A DNA stretch of 64,000 bases from Isoetes taiwanensis. Lineage: Eukaryota; Streptophyta; Lycopodiopsida; Isoetales; Isoetaceae. Under the pieces are notes generated by a model, which saw only the letters and a list, made by a program, of their open reading frames with translations, made no database searches and had not been told where the DNA came from. The translations under genes and the position numbers were made by a program. This document shows, piece by piece, positions 53,539 through 64,000 of this stretch. Where the stretch lies: contig JAJEKV010000002.1 of NCBI GenBank assembly GCA_021234155.1, forward strand, positions 23,760,942-23,824,941, given 5' to 3'. Numbering within the stretch: the stretch's first letter is position 1; each line of letters begins with the position of its first letter.

Positions 53539-55212
53539 TCATATGTCTGCAAATTGTATTGAAGTGTTTACATATGTCAGCATTGCTAAGCCTTTTCCAA
53601 CTACTTCTCTGATAAAATGTAGTTCTAGCTCAATGTGTTTTGATCGTTCATGCAGTACAGGATCCTTTGACATTTCTATACAACTTGTACTGTCACAGTA
53701 CAATTCGGTGGCCTGTGGTTGATCAAATCCAAGCTCTATGAGCAGCCTTCTTTTCCAAATTACTTCTTCTACATAAAGTGTGGCAGCTGCATATTCTGCC
53801 TCAGCACTTGACATAGCAGTTGAACTTTGCTTTTTACATTTCCAAGCTATTGGTCCACATGAAGTAGATTTTCTAGTGTCTAGGTCACCTCTCCAATCTG
53901 CATCACAGTATGATTTTAGTATCAAATCTTCTATGCAAAACGTTGTCCCTACATTCATTGTTCCTTTGAGATATATGAGCACTCTTTTAGCTGCAATCCA
54001 GTGTTCCCTTCCAGGATCATTATTGTATCTGCTCAATATATTTACAATGTGAGATATATCAGGCCTTGTACAGTTAGCTACATAGGATAAGCACCCTATC
54101 AATGACCTGTATGGAGTTTCAATCATTTCACTTCTTTCGATATCATTTCTTGGACACATTTGCTCAGAAATTTTGCAGCCCGGAACTGCAAATGTTTTAC
54201 AAGTGTTGCATTGTTCCATTTTGAACTTCTTCAGCATACCCTCAATCTGGTCTTTCTGAATGAGAGTCATGGTTTTACTGGCTCGATTTCTCTCCGCTTC
54301 AATACCTAAAAACTTCTGCAGTTCTTTAAGATCTGACATCTTGAATCTCTTGTTTAAGACATCTTTGCAGTGTTGCAGACAATTATTTCCTTTTGCTATC
54401 ATGATGTTGTCATCAACATAAAGTGCAATAATACACCATTCATTTCCAGCTTTAAATTTATAGATTTTCCCATCATTCCTGAGCTTGTTGAATCCCTGTT
54501 CAATTAGATAAGAATCCATACATTTGTACCACTCTCTGGGAGACTGCTTAAGCCCATATACAACTCTCTTAAGTTTCCAAACCTTGTTTGTACCTTCTTC
54601 AAAGCCAGGGGGTTGTCTCATGAATATATCTTCTTCAAGTTTGGCATTTAGAAATGTAGTATTAACATCCATGTGATGTACTTCAAGATCACAGGCATTT
54701 GCAATAGATAAGAGCATTCTTATACTATTCATTTTGACTAATGGTGAGAAGGTCTCTTCATAATCCAGTCCTTTTCTTTGAGAAAATCCCTGAGCAACAA
54801 GTCTGGTCTTATACTTGGGTGTTTTGCCATCAGGTCCAGTTTTTAATTTAAATAACCATTTATTCCCTACTATGTTTTTCCCTGCAGGTATATCTACCAA
54901 CTCAAAGGTCTCTGTCCTTCTAAATGATGCCAATTCATCATTCACGGCTTTGATCCATTTTGCCTTATCAGCCATATTTAATGCTTCATCATAAGTCTTA
55001 GGCACATTAGTATCTAAGTGCGTTAGAGTTTCAAGTAGGTCATGAATATCACCTTCATTCTCTTGAAGTCTTTTACTTCTTCCATGCTCATCCCTTCCAA
55101 GTAGGCTTGTATCTATCTTGAGTTCTTCTTGCAGTTTTTGAGCTTCTTTTTGCCTCCTCTTTCTTGGTTGGTTGACACTTGTTATCTCTTTACACAAGAC
55201 TGTTATCAGCAT
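53539..55212 (-). pseudogene. Copia pol fragment (RT and RNase H), 5'-truncated element
   Basis: A 557-residue open frame. RT motifs in order: KWIKAVNDELASFRRTETFE, GNKWLFKLK, KTRLVAQGFSQRKGLDYEET, HHMDVNTTFLNAKLEEDIFM, VYGLKQSPREWY and the active site ALYVDDNIMIAKG. RNase H follows (YCDADWRGDLDTRKSTSCG, SSAEAEYAAATLYVEEV, ELYCDSTSCIEMSKDPVLHE). It lacks gag, protease and integrase, and its front edge near 55212 has no LTR, so only the 3' half is present. It is of the same lineage as the element at 55752-61485 but clearly diverged, and it faces the other way. The frame is intact but stops before the usual C-terminal ADILTK(A/P)L ending (reads FADI-stop). Confidence 0.88.
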
Positions 55213-55319
55213 AGTTGTATTGATTTGTCAAGATATCCTCAATATTATGTACAGGTTTGATTGATGTGGAGTTAAGCCCAATAAAATTTGCTCATATCCC
55301 AAATGCACAAGAAAATCCA

Positions 55320-55650
55320 CAAGGTTAAACGAGCACTGCTGAAAGGTGATTTTTCCACTCCTATAAAGAAGATAGGCAATTCCTCATTTCCTGAAAATGG
55401 AGAAACTGTAAAACATGTAGCATATTTTATTTATTTATTAATTGTTTGTAAGTAACTTGTTTGTAATGCAGAAACTGTGAATAATATTGATGATAAAGCT
55501 AAGGCAAAAGCAACTATTGATGAAGTGCTGAAGTCTCTAGCACTAGGAGAATTGGCTGAGCAATATGATTCTGGAAGCAGTTTTGATGAGGTCAACCCTG
55601 ATATTACATTGGATAAGTATTGTCCGGTTAAACAAGTGGAAAAGAAGTGA
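55320..55650 (+). other. Possible two-exon fragment of an unidentified gene
   Basis: KVKRALLKGDFSTPIKKIGN then SSFPENGET is followed by a donor-like GTAAAA (55411). After a pyrimidine-rich stretch ending TTTGTAATGCAG (55473), a second open segment reads TVNNIDDKAKAKATIDEVLK, SLALGELAEQYDSG and DITLDKYCPVKQVEKK to a TGA at 55650. It looks like a true C-terminus, cut off on its left by the copia fragment. Family unknown. The copia element starts 101 bases later. Confidence 0.4.
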
Positions 55651-55751
55651 ACACCTGCTCTCGAAAAGGAAGGCCATTAATTCTTTATCCTTGACCTTCC
55701 TAACATAGGGAGGTTTCAAAGCATGGAATAGTGAAAATGAGACCTCAAACT

Positions 55752-56431
55752 TGTTAGATATTTGTTCATGTAAATCTTGTGAGCAGTTGAATCAAGTCAT
55801 GCAGGTAGAAATTGAATGGTAATGCAGTTAGGGTTATCATTGATTTAAGTTCAAAGGTTTAGGAAATGTGAAAATGGCCGAAATCTTAAAGTCAATGGTT
55901 CAAAGTCTTTTTGGCTTGATAATGCATGTGGGATATATCATCTCTAAAGCCAGTTTGAACAGTTACGTATGTGGGATATTTCGTTGTGAAGAAAAGTCTG
56001 AAGATAGAATGTCTATCCTGCCGAAACCGACGAAGAACGATGTATAAAGGTTGGAAACGAATTGTGAAGGGGGCGGCACTGGGCATGATTAATTCTTATT
56101 GTGAAGACCAGTTAAATTGCCGTCAAGACATCTGCTATTGTGTTTTTGCATTATTTCGATGCTACAGTAGCTTAAGTTCTTAATGACTATGATTTTGGTT
56201 CATAGTTGAAATTATTATATTTAAACCTACACTTAGCATTTAACAAGGGATGAATGACCAAATTGTGGCTCCCTTGTTAGACTAAATTTGCTTGTCAAAT
56301 TTCCTATGCATATGAAGTGTAGGCTTATGTTCCATATATTGTATTGACTGGAATTTTAATGATTGCACTGATTGTCAGTATCTACAATAGTTGTGAGAAG
56401 GTAAAAAGTCTAGTAGACTAAGAATTCAACA
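55752..56431 (+). repeat. 5' LTR of the copia element
   Basis: 680 bp, from TGTTAGATATTTG to GAATTCAACA. The open frames at 55971-56183 (plus) and 55892-56086 (minus) are exactly repeated in the 3' LTR and are not genes. Confidence 0.93.
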
Positions 56432-56432
56432 T

Positions 56433-56444
56433 TGGTATCAGAGC
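56433..56444 (+). promoter_or_regulatory. Primer-binding site (initiator tRNA-Met)
   Basis: TGGTATCAGAGC begins two bases after the LTR-ending CA, in the same relation as in the chromovirus. Confidence 0.88.
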
Positions 56445-56463
56445 CAAGTTGGCTTAAGTCAAA

Positions 56464-57985
56464 ATGTCTACTAGATTTGCAGCAAATTTGTTGAATCAAA
56501 TTGAAGTGTTTAAGGGGGACACTGGATTCCAAGTCTGGAAGGAATCCATTAAGTCAGTTTTAGAATTTGAGCACCTGTGGCATCTTGTAGGTGATGGCCA
56601 AGCTGCTGGCTCGGCCCGTTACGCAAAGTACAAGTCCAGGAGCAAGTTCTAATAATCCAGGAGGAGGATCTGAAGCCCCACAGAGTTCTGGAGCAACTTC
56701 AGCTCGTACTGTTGTCACAACAGATGATACTAAAGTTATGGAAGCTCAGCAGATAATTCTTAGTAAGGTAGGAACTGCTTTGAAGCTTAGGTTAAGGGGA
56801 ATGAAGCCACGTGAAATGTGGCAGTACCTTATAAGCCAGTATGAGGTAAAAAGTTCATCTCAAATAGATCTTTTGGAAAAACAACTAAGGAAGCTTAAAT
56901 TGTTTGAAAAAGATGAACTAACAGATTTTTTGGAGAAGTTTGATTCAATTGTGGCAGATCTTGAAGGAGCTGGAAATATTCTTAGTGATCAATATCAAAT
57001 ATTGGCACTATCTAGGGCTGTTTCTCATAATACTCAGCTTGCAACATTAAGAAACATAGCCACCTCAAAGGAACATGCTTTGAGAATGATTCGAACTGAA
57101 TTTGAACAATCAAAAGGTATGCTTGAAGAGGATCAATCTCCAGAGGTACTGTTTGCAAGGAAACAGAAAAGAGGAAGTGGTTCCAGCTATGCAAAGGAAA
57201 GATTAGGGCCCTGCTATGCTTGTAATCAGTATGGACATTTGAAAAAAGATTGTCCAAGTGGAGGTAAGCAATTTAAATGCTTTAATTGTGATGGTAAAGG
57301 TCATATGGCTGCAAATTGCCCAAGTCCAAAGGGTGTTGGAGGAAGAGGCAGAGGGAGAACACAAAGAGGAAGGGGACGTTTCAAAGAAGGTACAAGTCTG
57401 AATCTTGTAGAAGATGCCATTGAAGAGAACTCGGATGACATTGAGGTAAAAGATGTGTTAAATATTTCTGAGTTCACTATCAAAGATAATAACAAATTTC
57501 TCATTATAGATTCAGGGAGAGAAAAATCAGTAGTACATGATGTCAAAATCTTAAGAGAATGTAAAAAGGAGAAAGGTCAAGTGCAGCTTGGAGATGGTGG
57601 TGTACAGAAAATTAAGGACTCTGGAATATTAGAATTATTTGATTTGGATGGAAAAAGTGTGCTACTTAAAGAAGTGTTGTGTGTGCCAACACTTGTGAGA
57701 AATTTAATTTCAGTGTGCCAGCTTGTAGATCTTGGTTACAAAGTTGTTTTTGAAAAACTTGAATGCAAAATATTTCTCAACAATATTTTAAAATTTATTG
57801 GAAGGAGAGTAGGAAATCTATTTGGTTTTCACAAGGATCATGCATTATCCATAAATTTGGTTGAATGTGTCTCAAAAACAACTTGGCACAATAGATTATG
57901 TCACACTCACTTATCAAATATTGATCTGCTCATCAAAAACAAGATCATAACAGCAAAAATGAATGAAAAAAAAAGCTTTTTGTGC
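56464..57985 (+). pseudogene. Copia gag, protease and integrase start (one frameshift within gag)
   Basis: Gag starts ATG at 56464 (MSTRFAANLLNQIEVFKGDT) with the copia FKGDTGFQVWKESI motif. The frame shifts at about 56600-56650 into 56591-58063. Then come the capsid helices (EMWQYLISQYEVKSS, LTDFLEKFDSIVADL) and two zinc knuckles, CYACNQYGHLKKDC and CFNCDGKGHMAANC; two knuckles are more than the single one of many copia gags. A Gly/Arg-rich run follows. The protease site is LIIDSGREKSVVHD, where the usual third residue after DSG (Ala) is Arg. It ends with the GAG-pre-integrase HNRLCHTHLSNIDLL block. Confidence 0.85.
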
Positions 57986-60453
57986 AGGCTGCCCGACTTG
58001 GCAAGCAATCAAGACTTGCATTTAAGTCAAAAGGCAAGAGATCAAAAAGGGTGTTGGATTTGATCCCACAAGATCTATGTGGACCAATTAATATTACAGG
58101 AATAGAAGGACACAGGTATTTCATGACCTTCATAGATGATTTCAGCAGAAAAACAAGATGCTATCTGTTGAAAACAAAAGATCAAGCTTTTGAAGCTTTA
58201 AAATTATTTGTGGCTGAAGTTGAACTAGAAACTGAAAGGAAAGTCAAATGTATAAGGTCAGACAGAGGAGGGGAATACTTGTCAAAAGAATTCAAATGGT
58301 TTTGTGCTAACCGAGGCATTAAAAGGCAGTTGACTTGCAGGTATTCTCCTCAGCAAAATGGAGTAGCTGAAAGGAAAAATAGAACTCTGCTAAATGCTAT
58401 TCGATCCATGCTAAAGTACTCAGGTCTTCCCAATTTTTTATGGAGTGAAGCATTGAAAACTGCAGTGTATATTCAAAACTTGCTGCCATCTACAAGTACA
58501 AAAGGTACAATTCCTGAAATGTTGTGGTCAGGAAAATTACCTGTTTATGATCATTTAAAATCATTTGGTTGCTTAAGTTTTGTTCACGTCCCTGAAGAAA
58601 TCAGGAAAAAACTTGATGACCGTGCATATGTTGCTTATATGTTAGGTTATGATATGCATTCAAAGGCTTACAGATTGTATGATCCTACTCATAGGAAAAT
58701 TCTGATTAGTAGAGATGTGGTTTTTAATGAGAACAAGTTCTATAGAACAATACCAAATGTAAATGATGATGTTATATTGAGGACTGGTCAAACTAATTCT
58801 GATGTAAAAGAAATGGTTGAGCTTGCTGCTCAGACTGAAACTGAAATGCAGGATACAAGCAATGTCATTGATAGTGATAATGAAGATGGAGATAATGACA
58901 AGATTGAGGCACAAGACACTCAAAGTTTATCAGAGTTTGAAACCACAATAGTACCTGCATCATCTGAAGCTGGAGCAGCAGAGCCTGAGCTGGTTGAACC
59001 TCCAATAGTACCAGCATTGCCTGAAGACAAGCCAGCAGAGCCTATACAAGTTGAACCCTTAGAAAAACCAAAAAGGAAAGCAAGAAGAACTGAGGCCCAG
59101 ATACTGGCTGATGAAGGCAAGGTTGAACTAAGAATACATGGCAGAACTGAAGCTGGTAGAAGTAGAAGACATCATGATAAAGAAGGTGAAATTCACTCTG
59201 TTTTTGATATTCTTGTGTTAGAAACAGATAACATGCCAAATAATTTTGAAGAGGCTGTTAAGAGTAAGGATTCTGTAAATTGGAGAAAAGCCATGAAGGA
59301 TGAAATGCAATCTTTCAAAAGAACAGACACATATACTGTAGTTGATAAACCAGCAGACAAAAATGTTGTTGGCAGTAGATGGATTTTCAGAATAAAACCA
59401 GGCATTGATAGTATGACAAAGAAATACAAGGCAAGGCTTGTTGCACAAGGATTCACACAGAAGAAAGGGATAGATTTTGATGAGACATTCTCTCCTCTGG
59501 TCAAAATTAATAGTTTGAGAATATTACTAGCCATTGCCAACTCATGTGACATGGAAATTCATCATATGGATGTAAGTACTGCATTTCTTAATGCAAAGCT
59601 GGAAGAAGAGATATATTTAAAGCCTGCACCAGGTTTTGAAGAAGAAAAAGGAAAAATCTGGAAGTTAAATAGAGCAGTCTATGGTTTGAGACAAGCACCA
59701 CGAGAATGGTACAAATGCATGGACAATTACCTTTTAGAGCAAGAATTTGAAAAGCTGAAATATGATGGCAATTTGTACAGGTATAGAGATGGGAAAAATT
59801 GGTGTATAATAGCTCTATATGTTGATGATAATATCATGGTTGCAAATGATAAAGACACTTTGGCTTATTGTAAACAATTGCTCAACAAACGATTCCAAAT
59901 GACAGATTTGGGTGAGCTCAGGAGATTTCTTGGTATTGAAGTTTGTAGAGACAGAAAAAATAAGTTGCTGACTCTAAGCCAACCAACTCATATTATGAAT
60001 ATGTTAAAGAAGTTTAACATGATTGATTGCAATATAGCACTAACACCTTTGGTTCCAGGGCATAAGATCTCAGCCCATATGTGTCCAAAAACAGCAAGAG
60101 AGAAGAAACAAATGGAAAATACTCCATATAGGTCACTAATTGGATGTTTAGCTTATGTGGCAAACTGCACGAGACCAGACATTGCTTTTGGGGTAAACAT
60201 CTTAAGCAGATACAACAATAACCCAGGTGTAGATCATTGGGCAGCTGCTAAGAGAATACTCAGATATCTCAAAGGTACTTTGAATATTGGCATTATGTAT
60301 AATTCAAATGAGTTGCAATTAAAAGCTTATTGTGATTCTGATTGGGCTGGAGATTTAGACCAAAGGAAGTCAACTCGTGGATATGTTGTGCTATTAGGAG
60401 GTGCCCCTCAGAGCTTGGAAATGCAAGAAGCAAGGAAGCATAGCTCTTTCTAG
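57982..60453 (+). pseudogene. Copia integrase and reverse transcriptase (open for 823 codons)
   Basis: A small indel near 57985 joins this frame to the preceding one at the CxxC of the integrase zinc finger. Integrase catalytic residues are present: Asp in FIDDFSRK, Asp in IRSDRGGEYLS, Glu in SPQQNGVAERKNRT. RT blocks: NVVGSRWIFRIK, KARLVAQGFTQKKGIDFDET, HHMDVSTAFLNAKLEEEIYL, VYGLRQAPREWYKC and ALYVDDNIMVAN. RNase H starts at AYCDSDWAGDLDQRKSTRGY. The frame then shifts near 60405-60415, where LLGGAPQSLEMQ replaces an expected GAP.SWKCKKQ, and stops at 60451. IN and RT are otherwise intact. Confidence 0.92.
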
Positions 60454-60811
60454 TGCAGAGGCGTAATATAATGCTGCATCTCTATTGACAAAGGAAGTAG
60501 TATGGGAAAAGAGATTGCTAACTGAACTGGGTATAGAACAAACTGATCCTACAATCATTTTCTGTGATAACACAAGCTGCATAGCCATGTCAAAAAATCC
60601 AGTTTTGCATGAAAGGTGTAAGCATATAGAGATGGAACTTCACTTTATACGAGATATGGTTGAAAAGAATCTGATTCATCTTACTTATGTTGATACAGTT
60701 AATCAAATGGCAGATCTTCTAACAAAAGCTTTACCACTTGGAAGATTTCAGACCTTGAGAGAAACTGTACAATATAATGGCAAGGAAGATTACATGAAGG
60801 GGGAATGTTAG
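60454..60811 (+). pseudogene. Copia RNase H end
   Basis: Continues the pol in another frame. SSAEA is followed by a TAA (60465-60467) where Glu is expected, then YNAASLLTKEVVWEKRL, IFCDNTSCIAMSKNPVLHER and VNQMADLLTKALPLGRFQ to a stop overlapping the start of the 3' LTR. The ADLLTKALP ending is the normal copia C-terminus. Confidence 0.85.
60794..60805 (+). promoter_or_regulatory. Polypurine tract of the copia element
   Basis: ATGAAGGGGGAA lies directly before the 3' LTR start at 60806. Confidence 0.8.
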
Positions 60812-61485
60812 ATATTTGTTCATGTAAATCTTGTGAGCAGTTGAATCAAGTCATGCAGGTAGAAATTGAATGGTAATGCAGTTAGGGTTATCATTGATTT
60901 AAGTTCAAAGGTTTAGGAAATGTGAAAATGGCCGAAATCTTAAAGTCAATGGTTCAAAGTCTTTTTGGCTTGATAATGCATGTGGGATATATCATCTCTA
61001 AAGCCAGTTTGAACAGTTACGTATGTGGGATATTTCGTTGTGAAGAAAAGTCTGAAGATAGAATGTCTATCCTGCCGAAACCGACGAAGAACGATGTATA
61101 AAGGTTGGAAACGAATTGTGAAGGGGGCGGCACTGGGCATGATTAATTCTTATTGTGAAGACCAGTTAAATTGCCGTCAAGACATCTGCTATTGTGTTTT
61201 TGCATTATTTCGATGCTACAGTAGCTTAAGTTCTTAATGACTATGATTTTGGTTCATAGTTGAAATTATTATATTTAAACCTACACTTAGCATTTAACAA
61301 GGGATGAATGACCAAATTGTGGCTCCCTTGTTAGACTAAATTTGCTTGTCAAATTTCCTATGCATATGAAGTGTAGGCTTATGTTCCATATATTGTATTG
61401 ACTGGAATTTTAATGATTGCACTGATTGTCAGTATCTACAATAGTTGTGAGAAGGTAAAAAGTCTAGTAGACTAAGAATTCAACA
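60806..61485 (+). repeat. 3' LTR of the copia element
   Basis: 680 bp, offset by exactly 5054 bases from the 5' LTR, without a difference visible to me. Confidence 0.93.
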
Positions 61486-62260
61486 TACTTTGGATATTCA
61501 CTTCCGAATTGTTGGTAGAATTGCAATATATGCGACCAATAGTTAGCATTAGACAATGTGAAAACAGTCCAACAAAAAAGACTATTCCATGAATAAACTA
61601 CGAACAATAATCTAACCTGAGTCTCTTCTAAGAAGTGTAGAGAATGCATAGTTTTCGTCCCTTTAGCTAATCTTATCTTAACAACATGCTTCTTGGAAGG
61701 AGACACTCTAGTGTTATTCCTCCAAAAGTCAACAATTAATTTTCTTTCATCATAAGAGAGCTTGTCAAATCTTATGCTTTTCTTGAACATGGACCATGGG
61801 TCATCACCATGTTCAATAGCTAACCTTCTATTAACTGCAACTGTAACAATTTTCCTATTTAGATTCACTTGTTTGGCAAAAGCACATTTGTTAAAATCAG
61901 CACTAATTGCAAAAGACATTGCACCACTTCTGGCTCTCCAAGTATCAGTGGTTTTTGAGTACTTATGGGCTTCAAAAGAATCCCTCAAATTTTTAATAAT
62001 CATTTTCATTGTTTTCACTTCGTTTGTACATGGAACACCAAGTTTTGGCACCCATTTGGAAGCACGACCTATGATTTCTTTTCTGTCAGCAAATTTAGCA
62101 TTTTTACCAATTTGATTCACTACTTTCCCTGCTTCTTTAGGCTCTGTTTTTTTCCCTTGAGGTAAGAAAACCTCTCTGCAATGCTGCATCATCTGCTGCT
62201 TCTTCTTTTTCCTTTTTTTTTCTGCCTTTGAATCCTTTTTATCTTAGCAGCATGTCTTTT
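61486..62260 (-). pseudogene. Second copy of the split-gene family, truncated by the copia element
   Basis: On the minus strand a lysine-rich run (about 62200-62260) and MMQHCREVFLPQGKK lead into WVPKLGVPCTNEVKTMKMII, SGAMSFAISADFNKCAFA, and IVDFWRNNTRVSPSKKHVVK then HSLHFLEETQ. A donor-like CAG/GTTAGA follows EETQ near 61618. After intron-like DNA, FYQQFGSEYPKY near 61486-61522 looks like the start of the next exon, and there the copia LTR cuts it. It is homologous to 17903-18604 and so confirms a family with an intron at this point. The rest of the gene is not found beyond the copia element (the minus-strand continuation would be left of 55752, where it is absent). Confidence 0.65.
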
Positions 62261-64000
62261 GAATATAACTTCAGTATGACATGTTACCACAACCTTCATT
62301 CAAGCAAGAAGTAGTCATCATCCAATTTACTCTTAGTTATCAAGTGTGCAAAAAAAGAAAATAGGATAGTATTAGCATATGCACGAAGTGTACAATTTAT
62401 AGGACATGCACAAGTAAAACTGAAGAACAAAGTCAAAATCTTTGGAGAAGGTGTTACCTATATTGTTTAAAGCATCCGCCTTTCTAGTTCTGATGCTTGC
62501 AAGTCTGAAAGTGCAAAGATTCTTAAATGTTGATTTCCTAAATGGAAATTAGCAGAATTCTCAAACTTCTGATGTAGAATTGTGTGCTTGGAGCAGAAAA
62601 GCTATGGTTTTCGACTGGAAAAAGGCTTTTCTAGCTTCATTGGCAAGGAATTCATTCAAATTTGATGTCGATAGACCGATAGATTCTTTCGGTCTGCATG
62701 ATTTTGTTCAGCAATCGGAATATTTTTTTAATTGCTGTTCAACATTCTCAAAAAAATTTACTGACAATAAAATATTACAAACCCAGTCTCCAGCTTCCTT
62801 ACCTGCAGGTATAGACATTTCTCAAATGTAAGGAGAGAATTCGAAGCCAATTCAACACCTGAAAATTTAGAAAAAATGTGTGTTGTTGTGATTCAGAAAG
62901 ATGAACCTTAACTTTGAATTTATTTGATGAAGATGACAGCTATTTTGAAGATGCTACCGACATTTTCAAATCTTCATTTCATTTTCAAGAACATGTTGTT
63001 AATGAATTTATACCTTCAAATGTATTTCCTGAGGAAGGTGCTGAAAATTTTATGACTTCAAATGCTTCTTATTGAGATGCTGCTAAAGATTTCATGCTTT
63101 TTAATTTTTTTATGAAGATGTTGCTGAGCATATCATGGATTCCTATTGTTCAGAACTAGAAGATTTGTTTCCTCAAATACTTTTTGACTTTTATTCTTGT
63201 CTTTTATCTAGGTTACACTTCCAGGATCGTTGAGTTGGCGAGAATCAAGGTCCTTGATTGATCTTAAAGGCCAACTAATTCTCCCACTCCCCAAAATAGC
63301 TATGGCGAGTGAAGTGTGAGAAGGGTGAAGTTTTTGGTGAAGGACTGAAGAAGGGTGAACAACACTTCCCCAGCACGAATGTTGCGACAAGTTTTTGTGA
63401 ACATGTCAAATGAAAATACATTCATTATGAACATTACCATTTGCCAACTATCTTTCAAAAGAATACATGCCATTGGAAGTCGTCGCATTTCAAGGGTACA
63501 GAAATGGTTAGACAAAAATCCATGGATTGATGATATGACTCAAAGAAAGTAGCTGGTATGAATTGCCTGGAAGCAAAAGCATGGCTGGTAGGCTTATTTG
63601 ACTCCAACTGTGAGCGATTATCTAATAGTCACATGGATATGCCATCTGCATTAATAGGGTAGGCAAAAGACCCTTTAGTGTATTGCTGAGAACCCCTAAA
63701 AAATATCCATTTCGATAATGTACGGGCTTTAAATGGGCTTATCATTGTCCAAAACCTACCCCTTTCATATATGTTCGTACGAAAAAACTCCAAAAAAACC
63801 CATATAGTATAACTCAGATGGTTTATATAAGATTTCAAGGTGAATCCCCCTTGCTTTTTCAGTGTTCAAATCAGAAGTTCATATCGTACTCCTACTTCTT
63901 AAGATTGTGGAAGCAAGAATTTAATCTTGTTAGGATTCCAAAGAGGCATCGGTTCTTGGTATGTTCTAACTGTTCAATATTGAAGAAGAAAAGATCCATG
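62261..64000. other. AT-rich DNA with scattered coding-like pieces
   Basis: An open frame at 62580-62831 (MCAWSRKAMVFDWKKAFLAS and following) and an acidic, aromatic-rich stretch at 62900-63130 (LFDEDDSYFEDATDIFKSSF, PEEGAENFMTSNAS) look like decayed exons. So does 63367-63552 (NENTFIMNITICQLSFKRIH). They are not joined by any splice pattern I can defend and have no known motif. I do not call a gene here. Confidence 0.35.

Larger units (their letters stand above)
55752..61485 (+). mobile_element. Full-length Ty1/copia element with identical-looking 680-bp LTRs
   Basis: 5' LTR 55752-56431, primer-binding site, gag-pol in several frames, purine tract, 3' LTR 60806-61485. Length 5734 bp. The LTRs show no difference that I can find by eye, so insertion should be very recent. 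Still, gag-pol has at least three frameshifts and one stop. The 5-bp flanks (AAACT on the left, TACTT on the right) do not match, so a normal target-site duplication is absent. The right end cuts the second copy of the split-gene family. Confidence 0.93.

Noticed and set aside
55892-56183. Small ORFs on both strands repeated at 60946-61237
   Set aside because: They are in the copia LTRs and repeat for that reason only.

Overview
The window comes from a large, repeat-rich land-plant nuclear genome. The evidence is Ty3/gypsy chromoviruses and Ty1/copia elements primed by initiator tRNA-Met, a PIF/Harbinger transposon, a PPR gene fragment, an FCP1/NIF-type phosphatase relative, a short rDNA fragment and long AT-rich intergenic DNA. 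I cannot name the species; a fern or lycophyte is a weak guess. I see no clearly intact ordinary host gene. Almost every coding segment is a transposable element, a piece of one, or a multi-exon gene broken by one.

Layout. 1-2300: duplicated low-GC DNA with a 34-bp terminal-inverted-repeat candidate and a nested MITE-like insert. 4484-6557: a 2.07-kb LTR on the minus strand, distantly related to the LTRs of the main element. 6558-11700: decayed repeats and a gag-like remnant. 11884-14340: an old relic containing a histone H3-like gene, a second ORF (ORF2) and an LTR. 14770-17130: tandem duplications, a degenerate microsatellite-like array and a gypsy 5' LTR with its primer-binding site. 17903-32414: one gene of a dispersed family with an RNase-H-like C-terminal half, split by an 11.7-kb chromovirus (18605-30308). 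33151-35470: a short ORF with an H3-like tail and an unrecognised gene between direct repeats. 35578-39026: a broken minus-strand gene with RING-like and FCP1-like parts. About 40020-51115: a decayed chromovirus carrying a 6.36-kb PIF/Harbinger transposon at 41038-47397. 52919-55212 and 55752-61485: two copia elements facing away from each other. 61486-62260: a second copy of the split-gene family, cut by the copia element.

The most unusual object is the chromovirus at 18605-30308. Between its primer-binding site and its gag it carries two additional long ORFs. ORF1 starts with a near-exact histone H3 tail and ends, after about 335 charged residues, with a recognisable H3 histone fold. ORF2 is unrecognised. 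Each has its own TATA-like box about 110-125 nt upstream, preceded by two copies of a 65-nt near-perfect palindrome (four in total). The same H3-like plus ORF2 pair, far more diverged, recurs in the relic at 11.9-14.3 kb, so the cassette is an inherited part of this lineage. The element's pol ends in a chromodomain, a domain class whose best-known ligand is the methylated H3 tail. One element therefore encodes both a candidate reader and a mimic of its ligand. The copy is not autonomous: it lacks most of gag, all of protease and most of RT, and has single nonsense codons in ORF1, ORF2 and pol.
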